Source: Gordionus sp. m RMFG-2023
Taxonomy: Eukaryota; Nematomorpha; Gordioida; Chordodea; Parachordodidae
Length of the DNA stretch: 64,000 bases
Assembly: GCF_954871325.1 (NCBI RefSeq)
Contig: NC_088778.1
Coordinates: 32,066,730 to 32,130,729 of the forward strand
Reading direction: 5' to 3'
Below the pieces are notes generated by a model. The model saw nothing but the letters and a program-made list of their open reading frames with translations, made no database searches and was not told the origin of the DNA. The first letter of the stretch is position 1; each line of letters starts with the position of its first letter. Made by a program: the position numbers and the translations under genes. Shown here piece by piece: positions 24,831-37,558 of the stretch.

Positions 24831-25829
24831 TTTTAAAAGAATTAAATTTTGAGAATTAACTTTACGCAACTCAGTTTTTGTCAAAGTTAGCATCAGGCGA
24901 GTGGGTATTGTCACTGAGAGGATCAGTAATGTCACTTGAAATTCAAATTTGCTAAGGTCAAAATTATTCAATTAGATTATAATGTTTCTTTAATTATAAT
25001 TGTTTTCTATGATAATACGCTTTTCTTATATATTTTTTTTTTATCACCATCTCCAAATTTTATCATTTATATTATATTCCAAATATATTTATTGTTTATT
25101 GGCCACCTATAGTGTGAATTGTACCTATCGATAGTGTAATTTATACCTTTTGTAAGGGTAATTACATAAAAAACTATCATGTAAAACTAAGGTGCCAATT
25201 CCCCTTTATACATATTTTCATTCTTAAAAATAAATATAAATTATCTCTCGCATGCCAAACGAGTTCTTTCCTTCCCCATATATATATGATTTGTTATATA
25301 ATTCCTTGTTAATCTTAATGTAAGTACAGGTTATTATTTTAATATCATTATTGTAAAATTAAATATTAACATTATTACGCGTGTAACATTATAAGAGTTA
25401 CCTCCCGCATGTCAAGCGAGCGTTTATTTCCTAATTTCAATATCCATTTTATTTTATATATATTTTTTTGGAGGGAGTGCATGTTGCATGTGCGCTATTA
25501 TTTTATTACATACTAAAATAATTTATATTTAAAATGTCAGTTAAAACTAATATATATTTAAATACTTAAATAATTTATATTTAAAAGTTCAGTTATATAT
25601 CTTAAGGCAACATATTATATATATAAATACATATATATTTTTATTTGACAATGACTTTTTTTTAACTGATATATAATAACTTGTATTGTTTTCTTTTCAA
25701 ATATTAGATAAATAAAATATAGATTAAATATTCAAGTCTTATAAATTCTTTTTTATTAGCTTATATTACATCCTGAGCGACCATTCTAATAACTATTCTA
25801 CTTTAAATATTCAAACTCATACTTCTTTT
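24831..25829. other. A+T-rich DNA
   Basis: Contains two similar short stretches, tctctcgcatgccaaacgag at about 25240 and a close copy at about 25400. No gene is seen. Confidence 0.5.
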
Positions 25830-27077
25830 TGCATAACTTTCCTTTTTTTTTTCAATCGAATCGTTTCACGTCAGATATTGGGTGGGCCCCTATAAAGCTG
25901 CTCATTAGATAAACTGAACGATTGTCAAACCATTTTATAACAGATAAATCGACTCCATTGATCACCGTTTTTTTTTCAACAAAACTTCCTCTTCCTTTTT
26001 TTTAAATCTCTTGATCTGTTGGCAAAACGCAATTTTTGAGGCGATTTGCCCTAACCGTTGATACACATTGTATTCCCCTTTGCGCTAATATAACCATTAT
26101 GTTTATGCTAGAGAACCAATTGTCAAAGTATAACTTATAATTTTGATGCAATGGGACTGCGACAACCATGCGCAAAACTGAATTCCCACAAGCCCCTATA
26201 TCTGGCATACCTTCGGCTTGGAGAATTTTCCCCATATATATTTCGTAATTATAAATAATACCATCATTTCCACATAATAAAAAAAATTTAAAACCCCACT
26301 TTTTAGGTTTTTGGGTGTTGTATTGTTTCATCTTACTTTGCCCTTTGAAAGGAACAACTTGCTCATCGACGCATAGATTTTCTCCTAGTGTAATTTTTTT
26401 TATATTTGTTGTGATCGTCAGCAGAGGTCGTATTTTATGAAGAACATCATACCCTTCAGTCCCAAAATGATATGCTTTCGTGTTGTCATTTAGGTGAAAA
26501 CATGATTTTATTAACTCCCACCTTTTTTTTTTTAATATATCATACTGACATAATATTAGCCACATTCGCGATTCTAGTATTAGCCGCCCAATATAAACGA
26601 GTTCTTGGCAGATTTATAATGCTTATATAGAACAAAATACATATAAATTGTTCTAATTCATCTAACGATAAATTAAGGGGTCTGCTTATATCTTTTTGAA
26701 TTGCATAGAGATTAGATTCTAGTACTATTGTAATAAGTATATTTCCCAGTAAATATTTGAAGTATATCGGATTTTTAACTTTATTGGCGAAGGGTAAACT
26801 GCCTTTCCAATCTAGGGCTATTCGTGGGACATTAGTCAAAGAAGATTTCCATATATTTTGTCTTCCTGACAATCCACCATCTGGATGGCTTGAGTCAGAG
26901 TCATTGCTTTCAATATCCGAATCATCTGATTTAATTACCCCTAAAAATATTTATTATAGCATAAGAAATACTAAATTTACCACTCTCACATGGTATATAT
27001 TATTCATCAGACGAATCACTCAATTGAGAATCCTCACTATCTACCGGTATTCCAAAATTTATATCATTAGTCATTGA
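25830..27077 (-). mobile_element. piggyBac-type transposase, decayed
   Basis: The minus strand begins with an acidic leader at 27077 (FGIPVDSEDSQLSDSSDE, later DSDIESNDSDSSHPDGG). It continues at 26872-26540 (PYIF-type region with LSLDELEQFICILFYI), then 26565-26002 with the DDE domain: GENLCVDEQVVPFKGQSK (first D), KPKKWGFKFFLLC, NYKLYFDNWFSS (second D). Downstream the frame goes on after a stop with TVINGVDLSVIKWFDNRSV and SSFIGAHPISDVKRFD, then another stop, and fades by 25830. The last catalytic region and the C-terminal Cys-rich domain are missing. A spliceable or broken segment separates the leader halves. TTAA-flanked tips were not found. Confidence 0.9.
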
Positions 27078-27143
27078 GCTATAAATTTATTTGATAAAAT
27101 TTTCAATAAATATTTTATTATCACAAAAATCATCTAAATGCAC

Positions 27144-27866
27144 CAGAGTTGTTAAAAGATACTTTTTAAATGGATCTATATACAGATACATAGTCTCAAA
27201 AGTTATCTAGATACAGATACAGATACAGCGTCTAAAAAGTTATCAAGATACAGATACAATTTTAAAATGTATCTGTATACAGATACATTTTTTATTATGC
27301 TCTTATAGGTTTGTAAAACCTAAATTAATATTATATTGTGAAAAGGTCATGGTAAAGCAATAGAACTTGTTGTTGCTTCCTCTTTTTCATCGATATAGAT
27401 CTAAATAAATATATAAACTTAAAAATTTAGTTATAAAATAAAATTTACCATTTCCATATTGTAATATTAAAATTTGTATGGTTTATTGATAAACTCGGAC
27501 ATAATATTTAAATTAATGAATATTTATATATATTTTTTATATATAAGTTTTAATATTTTATGTATATATAATTCTTTATTATAATATTAATAAATATTAA
27601 TATATAATATATATATATTTATTTATTTCATAAGCTCATATGAAATAAAATAAATTTTACAGTCAAATATTTTTATTTATAATAAAAAAAGGGGTATATA
27701 ACATGTATCTTAAAAAGTATCTAAAAACAGATACAGATACATCTAAAAAAATATCTAGATACAGATACAGATACCTTTCTAAAAAATCTATCTAGATACA
27801 GATACTACATTTTTATATCTAGATACAGTATCTAGATACTTGTATCTAGATACTTTAACAACTCTG
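27144..27866. mobile_element. hAT MITE (family D) built of agatac repeats, perfect TSD
   Basis: Tips cagagttgttaaa and ttaacaactctg are flanked by the perfect 8-bp direct repeat aaatgcac (27136-27143 and 27867-27874). The arms are runs of agatacagatac/gtatctagata words in inverted orientation around an A+T-rich core with no frame. 723 bp. Confidence 0.93.
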
Positions 27867-28288
27867 AAATGCACAATGATAACCTCAATTAACATATCAT
27901 ATTATTAGAAATAAAAAGTGCATTATTATTTAAAAATTTATAAAAATGTAATCATTATATAAAATGATATTATTTTTACTGATTTCAAATATTTATAGAA
28001 TTCCACTAGAATTTGAATGAATTGTAACGAATAAAAATCCTAAAAATAAATTTAAATTTACAAGGTCACCATTTTATAAAAAGTGAAAATTAAATGTATA
28101 ATATTTGATAGAAAAAATAATGTTATGTTTATAATTGACGTATTCATTATAAAATATATATGTTAATTAGAATATACAATGCGCGTTAGATCATAAAATA
28201 AATTATAACAATATTTATAGCAAAATATTTAAGACGTTGTTGCCTCAGCTTTACGCGGTGCAATAGAGGGAAAAAATAATTTATTTTT

Positions 28289-28945
28289 TTTGACTCATTT
28301 GATGTAAACTAACTTCTATAAACATAAAATGAAAAAAATTTAAGATCCAATCATTATTTTTGAAGTTATGATGTGAATTCTCAGTTTAATCAATTTTTTA
28401 GATTTTTGGGAATTAAAAAATATTTTATTTTTTATTGACTCATTTGGTGTAAACTAACTTATATAAACATAAAATGAAATTTTTTTTTAGTTTACATCAC
28501 TATTTTTGGAGTTATGATGTGAATTCTCAGTTTAGTCAATTTTTTAATTTTTTTTTGGACTTTTGGAATTTTAAAATTTTTTATAATTTTGACTCATTTG
28601 GTGTAAACTAATTTATATAAACATAAAATGAAAAAATTTTTAAGTTTCCATAATTATTTTTGGAGTTATGATGTGGATTCTCAGTTTAGTCAATTTTTTA
28701 ATTTTTTTTAAAATTTTTGTTTAAAATTTTTTTATAATTTTTGACTCATTTGGTGTAAACTAACTTATATAAACATAAAATGAAAAAAATTTTAAGTTTC
28801 CATCATTAATTTTGGAGTTATGATGTGGATTCTCAATTTAGTCTATTTTTTAATTTTTTTAAAAATTTTTGGGATTTTAATAATATTTTATTTTTTTTGA
28901 CTCATTTGGTGTAAACTTACTTATATAAACATAAATAAATGTATT
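28289..28945. repeat. Left terminal array of the MULE, about 4.5 units of 150 bp
   Basis: Units start with gactcatttggtgtaaact near 28291, 28437, 28591, 28743 and 28900. Each continues with tataaacataaaatgaaa, atcattatttttggagttat and gattctcagtttagtcaatt. Confidence 0.9.
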
Positions 28946-29347
28946 ATTTTATAGTTGGAATCGGAAAACTAGTTACTTCAATTAAAATTTAGGGGCCCTG
29001 GGCCTTTAAGTATTCTTTGGTCTTAAAAAAGACCGTTGGGTATTTTTATATCATAAAAAAAGAATAATTAAATTTTTAGACCAATTAGAAATAGCAATAC
29101 CACAAATATTATTAATTATAATTTTATAAAAAAAATTAAGATAAATATAAACTCATTATAAAGTTTCATAAGAAGATAAGAAAGTTTCTTTACATACATA
29201 TATCAAATTTTGTAAAAGCCATGAGGATCGATAATTGTTAAAAAAATATATAAATTATTTTTTATAAATATAGGGAGAATTATTTAATTAATTATTGGAT
29301 ATATTAATTGTTGGAAATTAGAGGTTTTTAATAAAAAACATATAAAT

Positions 29348-30978
29348 CTATGGTCTTATTGTTTTCGTTCTTTCCGCTTTGGCTCTTTTGGCTTGATTAG
29401 GTTTTTTTGATCCTAAAGGTTTCATTATAGCTAATTGACCACATGTTGAGGTAATTAGTTTTCCATTAATATTTTCTTTTAATATTTTCAGAATTGCCTT
29501 ATGTTCACCATCTGTCATCTCAGCCCAGCTCTGATGCATGGATGATATATCTAATGCCTTTGTTAGATAATAAGGGCCCAAACCACATATGGCTCTCTCG
29601 ATTCCTGTATTAAAATTATATCATTTATTTTATTTATTATTATATGTAAAGGAGCTTTTTTCCAATCAAATTTTGTTTTTAATACATGATTTATACTTTC
29701 ACAATTATTGTTGGTGTAGGGTGTTAAAATTATTTTATTTTTTAAAGGTAAATATACCATATTATATAATTTATCTATCAAATGATTATCTAAATATTTT
29801 ACAAATTTTGTATAATTTTTATTTAAGCAAAATTGTTTTAAATTATCTGTATTTTTTTTAAAGATTTCATCGGTTAATGAATATATTATTCCATCTTTAT
29901 TAAAAATAAAATTTATAATTATGTTTCCAATTTTTATTTTAACTCCTTCGTTATTAGTTAAAAAATGTATTAAATTTTCTTTAATGTGTTTAGTACATAA
30001 AAGATGGGTTGAATTTATAAAATTTCTACGCAAGGCCGATACCATCACCAATTCTCCGTCACTTTCAAAAATTAAATTATTTAAGGGTATAGATTTTTTA
30101 AAAAAATTGAATTAAGGTGAGAGAAAATTTTTTTAAATGTTTGATAATCCGAATTACCGTGTAAAAATATAGGTCCTAAGAAAATTGGATGATCGTGTAA
30201 ACGGTGAGTTTTTATACATTTATGTTTAAAAACGATGCATGTTACAAACAATTCTCCTAAATTATAAGTTTTATCTATACTTATAATGCTAGGATTATTA
30301 TTTTGCAGATATATTTAATTTTTCTATCATAAGGGGAGTATATAAAATGATATTACTTTATCGGGGCTTATATCAACCTTTTGTACCAATGGGTATTTAT
30401 ACATGTTTTTTAAAATATCAAGAGCTTGCTCAGCAAAATTAGACAAGTATCCTGATACATTTTTGCTTAAAAGATTATATTTAATATTAGCTATTTGTTT
30501 TACATTTCAAGGTCCTATTATATCACTCAATTAGTAATTCTTGGTAGATATTACTAGGTGTTTGGTACTTTACTTTATTAGCAATTGTTTTGTAAACGCA
30601 ACGCGGTGTGCGTGATTATATAGATTGAGATATTTTCTTATTGCCATGAGCTATTTTACCAGGATAGTCACCTAAATATTCGGCAATAAAAATATTTTGG
30701 TTAACTGATGATGACATATTAACCAAATAAGAAATCCTTCTCTTATATTTTTCACAATTTCTTAACGCACTATAGTAACGATGAAGAATTACCACATCGT
30801 CAATAATTGGCTGAGGCTCAAGTAATTCTAAATTTTTATTATTTTTAATTTGTTTTTTTTTGAATATATGGGCCAAAAAAAACAAAATTTTTGAAACAGT
30901 ATATTGAATGATTCGATCCTCTTGGCTTTCCAGTCCAGGCTCCGCAATCATCCTCAAAGACTGATTTTTAGCAAACAT
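29348..30978 (-). pseudogene. MULE transposase remnant
   Basis: Pieces in order on the minus strand are as follows. 30978-30616 is an N-terminal region without a named domain. At about 30300-30130 is the first catalytic region, ISIDKTYNLGELFVTC, with HPIFLGPIFLHGNSDY. At about 30070-29563 are the second D (LIFESDGELVMVSAL), the LLCTKHIKENLIHF histidine motif, and YTNNNCESINHVLK with the likely catalytic E. At 29581-29348 is a C-terminal tail ending in basic KKPNQAKRAKAERTK. The D-T-x-N-L-G / TDGE / C-x2-H-x3-N pattern is that of invertebrate MULE (DDE) transposases. Frames change at least twice, so it is not translated whole. Confidence 0.8.
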
Positions 30979-31299
30979 TTTTTAATATATTAAATTGATT
31001 ATTAATTACAAAAACTTTATTATTTACCCCAGTAGGTATTAAATTCAATACTTTTATAGGATGCAAGAATAAAGACATTAATTCATCACTAGTTAAATAT
31101 TTGCCAAAATTATTAAAACCTTCCCTTGACATAGAACCTTCTTGAATAGTGGTAGCTTTAATGTCTAAAGCTATTTTAGACGGATAAAGTGCTATAGATG
31201 TCGAAGGCTGATTGGACGGAGAAAGTGGTATATATAAATATTCGTCAGAATTTTTAGATTGGGCTTCGATTGGATTTTTAACTCTTCATATACAAAATT

Positions 31300-31640
31300 A
31301 GTAGGTGAAAATACACTAGACGGAGAAGATGTTTTAGAAAGAGGAAATACTCTAGATGGAGAAGGTGTTCCAGAAAGAGAAATTATTCTAGATGGTGAAG
31401 ATTTTCTAGAAAAGAAATTACTCTAGATGGAGAAGATTTTCTAGAAAAAGAAATTACTCTAGATAAAGAAGGTGTTCCAGAAAGAGAAATTACTTTAGAT
31501 GGAGAGGGTGTTCTAGAAAGAGGAAATTCTCTAGAGGGAGAAGGTGTAGACAGAGAAATTGCTCCAGAGGGAGAAGGTGTTCTAGAAAGACGAAATGCTC
31601 TAGAGGGAGTTTTTATTTTATTTTCCAGTTTATAAATATG
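31300..31640 (-). repeat. 36-bp coding-phase minisatellite (Ser-Pro repeats)
   Basis: About nine units of 36 bp (ggagaaggtgttccagaaag then agaaattactctagat) read in one frame on the minus strand as SPSREFPLSRTP, SPSKVISLSGTP and similar. The unit length, a multiple of 3, and the frame kept over most units suggest a disordered Ser/Pro-rich part of the MULE's own protein. The open frame 31383-31886 covers it and runs into the terminal array. Confidence 0.7.
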
Positions 31641-31799
31641 ATCTGAAGGTGGAGAATGTGAAAGTGTTAAAGAATGAGGTGTTCTAGAAGAAAATAGATT
31701 TATAGATTTTACTGGACTTTCCAAATCTATATATTCAAATTTGGATGATGATGTTTTCTTTTGTATCAAAAAAAATAAAATATTTTTAAAATCGCAAAA

Positions 31800-32830
31800 A
31801 TCTAAAAAAAAATTAAAAAATTGACTAAACTGAGAATCCACATCATAAATCCAAAAATAATGATGGAAACTTAAAAATTTTTTCATTTTATGTTTATATA
31901 TGTTAGTTTACACCAAATGAGTCAAAAAAATAAAATATTTTTAAAGTCCCAAAAATAAAAAAAAAATTAAAAAATTGACTAAACTGAGAATCCACATCAT
32001 AACTCCAAAAATAATGATGGAAACTTAAAATTTTTTTGATTTTATGTTTATATAAGTTAGTTTAAACCAAATGAGTAAAGAAAATTAAATATATTTAAAA
32101 TCCCCAAAATTTTAAAAAATTAAAAAATTGACTAAACTGTGAATCCACATCATAACTCCAAAAATAATGATGGAGACTTAAAATTTTAATGAGTAAAAAA
32201 AAATAAAATATTTTTAAAATCCCAAAAATCTAAAAAAAAAATTAAAAAATTGACTAAACTGAGAATCCATATCATAACTCCAAAAATAATGATGGAAACT
32301 TAAAATTTTTTTATTTTATGTTTAAATAAGTTAGTTAACACCAAATGATTTAAAAAAAATAAAATATTTTTAAAATCTGAAAAATCTAAAAAAAAAATTA
32401 AAAAATTGACTAAACTGAGAATCCACATCATAACTCCAAAAATAATTGGGAAACTTAAAAATTATCCATTTTATGTTTAAATAAGTTAGTCTACACCAAA
32501 TGAGTCAAAATATAAAATATAAAATTTTTTTCATTGTTTAAATAAGTTAGTTTACACCAAATGAGTCAAAAAAATAAAATATTTTTAAAATCCCAAAAAT
32601 CTAAAAAAAAATTAAAAAATTGACTAAACTGAGAATCCACATCATGAAACTTAAAATTTTTTTGATTTTATGTTTATATAAGTTAGTTTAAACCAAATGA
32701 GTAAAGAAAATTAAATATATTTAAAATCCCCAAAATTTTAAAAAATTAAAAAATTGACTAAACTGTGAATCCACATCATAACTCCAAAAATAATGATGGA
32801 AACTTAAAATTTTTTTCATTTTATATTTTA
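31800..32830. repeat. Right terminal array of the MULE, about 7 units
   Basis: The same 150-bp unit as at 28289-28945 but inverted (aactgagaatccacatcata, actccaaaaataatgatgga, caccaaatgagtca). Some units are shortened, and one block around 32030-32170 recurs nearly unchanged at about 32640-32800. Confidence 0.88.
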
Positions 32831-32880
32831 TATTATTTTCTACCAAATAAATTAAGAAGAATTATGCTCCTATAATTCAT

Positions 32881-35800
32881 GTTATTTTTAATTAAAAACT
32901 AAAATAATAATTTTCGCCATCTAGCGGAATTTATTTATGATATATAAAATATTATGGGTGTTTTATTTTCTATATAATAGATCTGTTATACATATTATAA
33001 ATTTATGGACTACAATATCTTTTCTATTTTAATTTATATATTTAGATAATTTTAATTTTGGATAAATTTGATTTTTATAATAAAAACCTATTTTTTTTAA
33101 GTTTTTAAAATATAATTGATAGGCCATAAATAAATTTTACCTGTTAATTCTCAGTTTACCTGTTAATTCTCAGTTTACCTGTTAATTCTCAGTTTAGTTA
33201 CACCCTTGGAAATATTCATTACATAATATTTCCTAGTTTTAGAATAAACCAAACATTATATTGATATTACTTACACAATACATCTCTGGAATCTCTATTA
33301 TGGAACTGTTTAATTTAATTTTATTAATTTTAAATATCTATTTTATATTAATATTAAAGTAATGATGACTTATTATATTGAATAAAGCATCAAGTTATGA
33401 CATTTTTATTCCATGGCCAATTTATAAATATTTAAAAATAATATGTAAAAATAAAAAAATCAGATCTTTTATAATATTGCCATATCCACCAAAATTACAA
33501 ATTTTAAAACATTTAATGCTAAAGAAATAAATGATTTTCCTCAAAAATTTTAAAAATAAAAAGGTGGAAAGTGAACAAATCTATAAAAGATGATACTTTA
33601 CAGGGCTCTTCTATCAAAAATGAATGATGAGATTTTAGTATTTTTAAAAAATATCCTGATATAAAAAAGTTACGAACCTTAGTAGAAAGATTTTTTTGTC
33701 TAGCAAATTATGCCTTAAAATCATTATTTAAGTTTATTTTGAAAAATGGTTTATCGTGTCAATAAATATTTTAGCTTCATTCCATGAATTTTCTCAATAG
33801 TTTTATAATTAAAGTTTATGCTTATCAAATATTTATAAAGTAAAAATGTTCATTAAATTTATCATATCTAATATTTCAAATATATAAATAATAAGAAATG
33901 TTATTTATCTATGTTAGAAAGTAGACCTGGGCCATCCGACCCAGCGAATATCCGGAATTTTTTTTTAAAAAATTGGGGTCGATTTTTAATTATAGAATAT
34001 ATATAAAAATATATATTCATTATACTGAAGATCTAGATATTTGTCAAACAAATAATTACTAAATAATTTTAAAAATGATACAATTACAAATAATTTATAT
34101 ATAAAAAATAAATTTACCTTTGCTTGCAGATTTTCTTTGATTAAGAACGTAAAATTGGTGGGTCTGAAATATCGCTCGTCTAACCACACAATAAATCATC
34201 TTATTACTAAATATAGCACGGCTGGAAAATGTCGCTCGGCTAACCATTTAATAAATCAAAGATAAGCTCTGAACTATAAAATTTTGGGAATAGATTTTTT
34301 TTACACTCTTTTAAATATTTTATTTCCTTTTATTTTCACATCATATAACATAAAAATAATAATGATAAAATCCGATTTGTAACAAAATATAATATCTTTC
34401 TTTTGAATATTATTTTTTATATCATAATACAACATGTACACCCCTTTCAAGGTAGTACATGCCACATTTTACCATCAGAACTATAATTTAAGAATTATTT
34501 TTTTAAGATTCTTTTGAACCAAAACTTCGCATCAATGAAATTCTCTTGATACCGACGTTGAGCGAAACTTCATATTGTATCGTTCATTTCTGGTTAATGA
34601 ACCATAGCTTGATTTATTCATTGCATCATTGGTCACTCATGATCATTATATTTTAAGCTTGGTATCCTATCCAGCATTGATGTTTATCATTAAATTTTAA
34701 TGGTAAATGTATCATAGATCCATTGCATCATTGTAATTTATTGAGTTGATTACACAGAATATTAAGCAAAGTAAGTTAGTCTAAATTTTTTTTTAAATTA
34801 CATCCAAAATGTGTAATCATTATTCATTCCTTTTACATTATCCCAAATATATTTCTTCCCTATCACTCATAATCCTTAATTTTAAATATTAAACACAAAA
34901 CTCTGATCCTAATTAACAAAATTTTATTAATTAAATCCAATATGTAATTATTATTCAACCCTTTTTAACATTACCCCAATCCTAGATACAATTTTTTTAT
35001 TTTTTTTATAACAAGAACTTAATCACTTTAACAACATATTCTTAATACCCCCCCCCCCTTTTTTTTACATAATGAACCATTACACAACACAACAACATTA
35101 ATATTTTCATTTTATTATTTCTTTATTCTTTTACTATAATATTTCCAATTAAAACCAAAAGGCTCAAAAAAACCACAATAGCAACGTCAAATTATAAAGC
35201 AGTAAGGACTCGAAAAATATTTTTTATAAATTTTAAATTCTAATTCTTCCCATTATTTTTCTGCTTATTTCCTATATTTCTAGAATATTGATTATATTTC
35301 GTAATTATATATAATTTTATTAACCTAAATTTATATTAAAATCTTCTCTACCGAACAAATTATAATTTATGAATTCAATAATTATATTATAAACATATTA
35401 TATCAATTTGGCAAAAATAATTATGATTTATAATTATGCATCAATAAATCGAACTTCTTAATTTATCTGATTAATAAAAATTGCAAAATTTAAAAAAGAC
35501 TAAATTTTTTTTATTAAAATATAGATATTCATATTTTTAAAAAATCGTAAATATTTTAGTCATGATGATAGAATATGGCAATTTATTTAACACATTCAAA
35601 AATATTTATTTTTATATTTTATGATAAAAATTTTAAACAAATTAGGACGCCATCTAGCGGATGAAATATTATTATTTTTTACCTATATAAATAAAAAAAA
35701 AGGTTATGAATAAGTTTAATTTTATAAAAGTATTGAAAGTGAGTTATCTAAAAGATAATTTGTTATACTTGTCCAAAACTTATTTTATTTATGCAAACTA

Positions 35801-36128
35801 ATTGATTCTCAATTAATATTAGGAAAGTGAAAGCCCACTTGTAATATGATTAAAAATTTAATACATAAATAAAGGAGTACTTTATAGCCAAAAATAAATC
35901 TGAAATTTATGAAATTATCATACGTTTCGTTTCTTTCCTAAAAGATCCAAACACAAAATTGACGCTACTCAATTTAATTTTTGCCACTTCAAATACATTA
36001 ATTGCTTATAGCTGAGCGATATTTAAGTATTAAATAGTTTAATAAAAATAAAAAACTTTCACATGCGTCATTTAAGTTATTATTTATTTTGGGGAGAGAA
36101 TATAATTAATAAATTCTGATGTTCGTTG
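32881..36128. other. Long A+T-rich stretch without a gene
   Basis: No coding frame or RNA gene. It contains a 19-bp triplicate (tacctgttaattctcagtt, 33138-33196) that looks like a relic of the MULE array unit. A duplicated pair lies at about 34165-34255 (tatcgctcgtctaaccacac and a close copy). A C9-10 run lies near 35050. Two copies of cgccatctagcgga lie at 32915 and 35648. Confidence 0.6.
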
Positions 36129-36639
36129 TAGAATTCTGAATGTTTAAAAAAAATTAAACCTACCTGCCCATAGTTTTCAAAAAAATATATACCCGTCCGA
36201 TCCGCCCATTTGCCTAAAATTCCTTACACGACCGCCCATTAGTCTAAAATTTATTACCCCACATTTATAAAAAATTTTTTAACCCAAGCCCGCTTATAAA
36301 ATTTAATTTTGGTCATTCTTTTTTTAAGCATCTAATAAAAATATTTCAGCATTAACACCTCTACAAAAAGGTTTATAATTTAGGAAATTAGATCAAATTG
36401 AATATTTATGAAAAAAATATAAATGTAAAATTAATATTATAATATGTAATTTTTTTTTTCGGGTCATGTGTTACTTTATTTGAATATTTACGGATAATAT
36501 GATGTCAATATGTATTAGCATATAATTAATCTTTTTAAAAAGGTAAAATAAATAAAGATGAAAAATTGAAGAAATAGAATTTACGGGAAAGGATAGGGGA
36601 TAAAAAAAGGAAGCTTGGAAAATGGAAGGTTATTCAATG

Positions 36640-37299
36640 GAAGAGATGAAGCTTAGATAGTTAGAACGAATGATGGCGGTATAAAGTCTTTGGCGTAAGA
36701 AAAGGGATTTCTTAGGCCGATCGGTTTTTTTCGCGGATCCGTTTGCCTAAATCTTTGAAAAAACGTTGAGCTTTGCTACCGAAGGTGGTGAGAATGGAGC
36801 AGGCGATGGGTATGAATAAGAAAGAAGGGTCTAAGGAACTGTACTTTATGGTTTTGCGGGATTCAGCGAGGGCACCGACGTTATGGTTAGATGGTGCATT
36901 TGAGTCTGCAGGTAAGTCCCAAACCAGGAGCTGACCCCTTGACCAGGGGATCAAGGACATTCCATCAGGACGTTTTCCATCGGTGCTAAAAATTCCGGTT
37001 GATTCTAGTCTAGATGCAATGCCTCCTGATTAGGGCGCGTAAAATAATGTCATTGCATTTGGTGTGCCATGAAAAGCGGCCACGACAAAAGCGACTATGG
37101 AGGCAGTGCCTACCCAGCTGTCGACACTGGTTTCGCAATGTTTGCATTGGTACGAAAGAACAATTTCGCAATTGAGCCGTAGTCCAATAGCAAATCTTAG
37201 CTCGTCAGCGGTTAGCACCAAATCGAAGTTATTGGAGGGTATAGTTTCCAGAAACTCTTTACCAGATCCTTGGTTCAATGAAGGCTCGATTTTAGGCAT
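36640..37299 (-). mobile_element. Retroelement C-terminal fragment (fossil)
   Basis: Two minus-strand pieces (37299-37030 and 36960-36712) resemble the C-terminal part of reverse-transcriptase-bearing polyproteins common in invertebrate genomes: LTADELRFAIGLRLNCEIVL, and after DGKRPDG a region with QLLVWDLPADSNAPSNH and KAQRFFKDLGKRIRE. No reverse transcriptase core is present here. It begins right at the end of the hATC frame and has the same orientation, so it probably entered the hAT element from outside. It is broken; the family is uncertain. Confidence 0.6.
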
Positions 37300-37558
37300 T
37301 ATAATGCAAAAATAATAATGAATCGACCTTTTCTGGATTCAAACACGTTCTTCTTTGTTCAAAAAATCTTCCAGCAGTGCTAAATCCACGTTCGGAAGAA
37401 ACACTAGTTGCAGGAACTGCCAATATTTTTCTTGCTAATTTTGATAGCTTTGGCAAATCTCTTTCTTGTAGTTTCCACCAAAGTAGGATATCCGTTCGAA
37501 GCATATCCTCTTCTTCAAGTGAGATCATAAAATAAAAGTGAAACCAATAATAATACAT
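37292..37558 (-). pseudogene. hAT C-terminal dimerisation domain
   Basis: The minus strand reads LLWWKLQERDLPKLSKLARK, ILAVPATSVSSERGFSTAG and a final LNPEKVDSLLFLHYN. This is a textbook hATC domain: WW near its start, SSERxFSxAG, and hydrophobic LLFLH at the end. The upstream catalytic part of the transposase is absent within the element, so this is a remnant. Confidence 0.9.

Larger units (their letters stand above)
28270..32880 (-). mobile_element. Mutator-like (MULE) transposon with tandem-array ends
   Basis: A 4.6-kb unit. Left and right ends are inverted arrays of a 150-bp repeat (28289-28945 and about 31800-32830), and a MULE transposase remnant is read between them on the minus strand. 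Long ends made of subterminal repeats are known in MULEs. The exact tips and an 8-11 bp target duplication could not be fixed, so the limits are approximate to about 50 bp. The transposase is fragmented, so the copy is probably inactive. Confidence 0.75.

Noticed and set aside
29589-29861. 90-codon plus-strand frame
   Set aside because: Antisense shadow of the MULE transposase.
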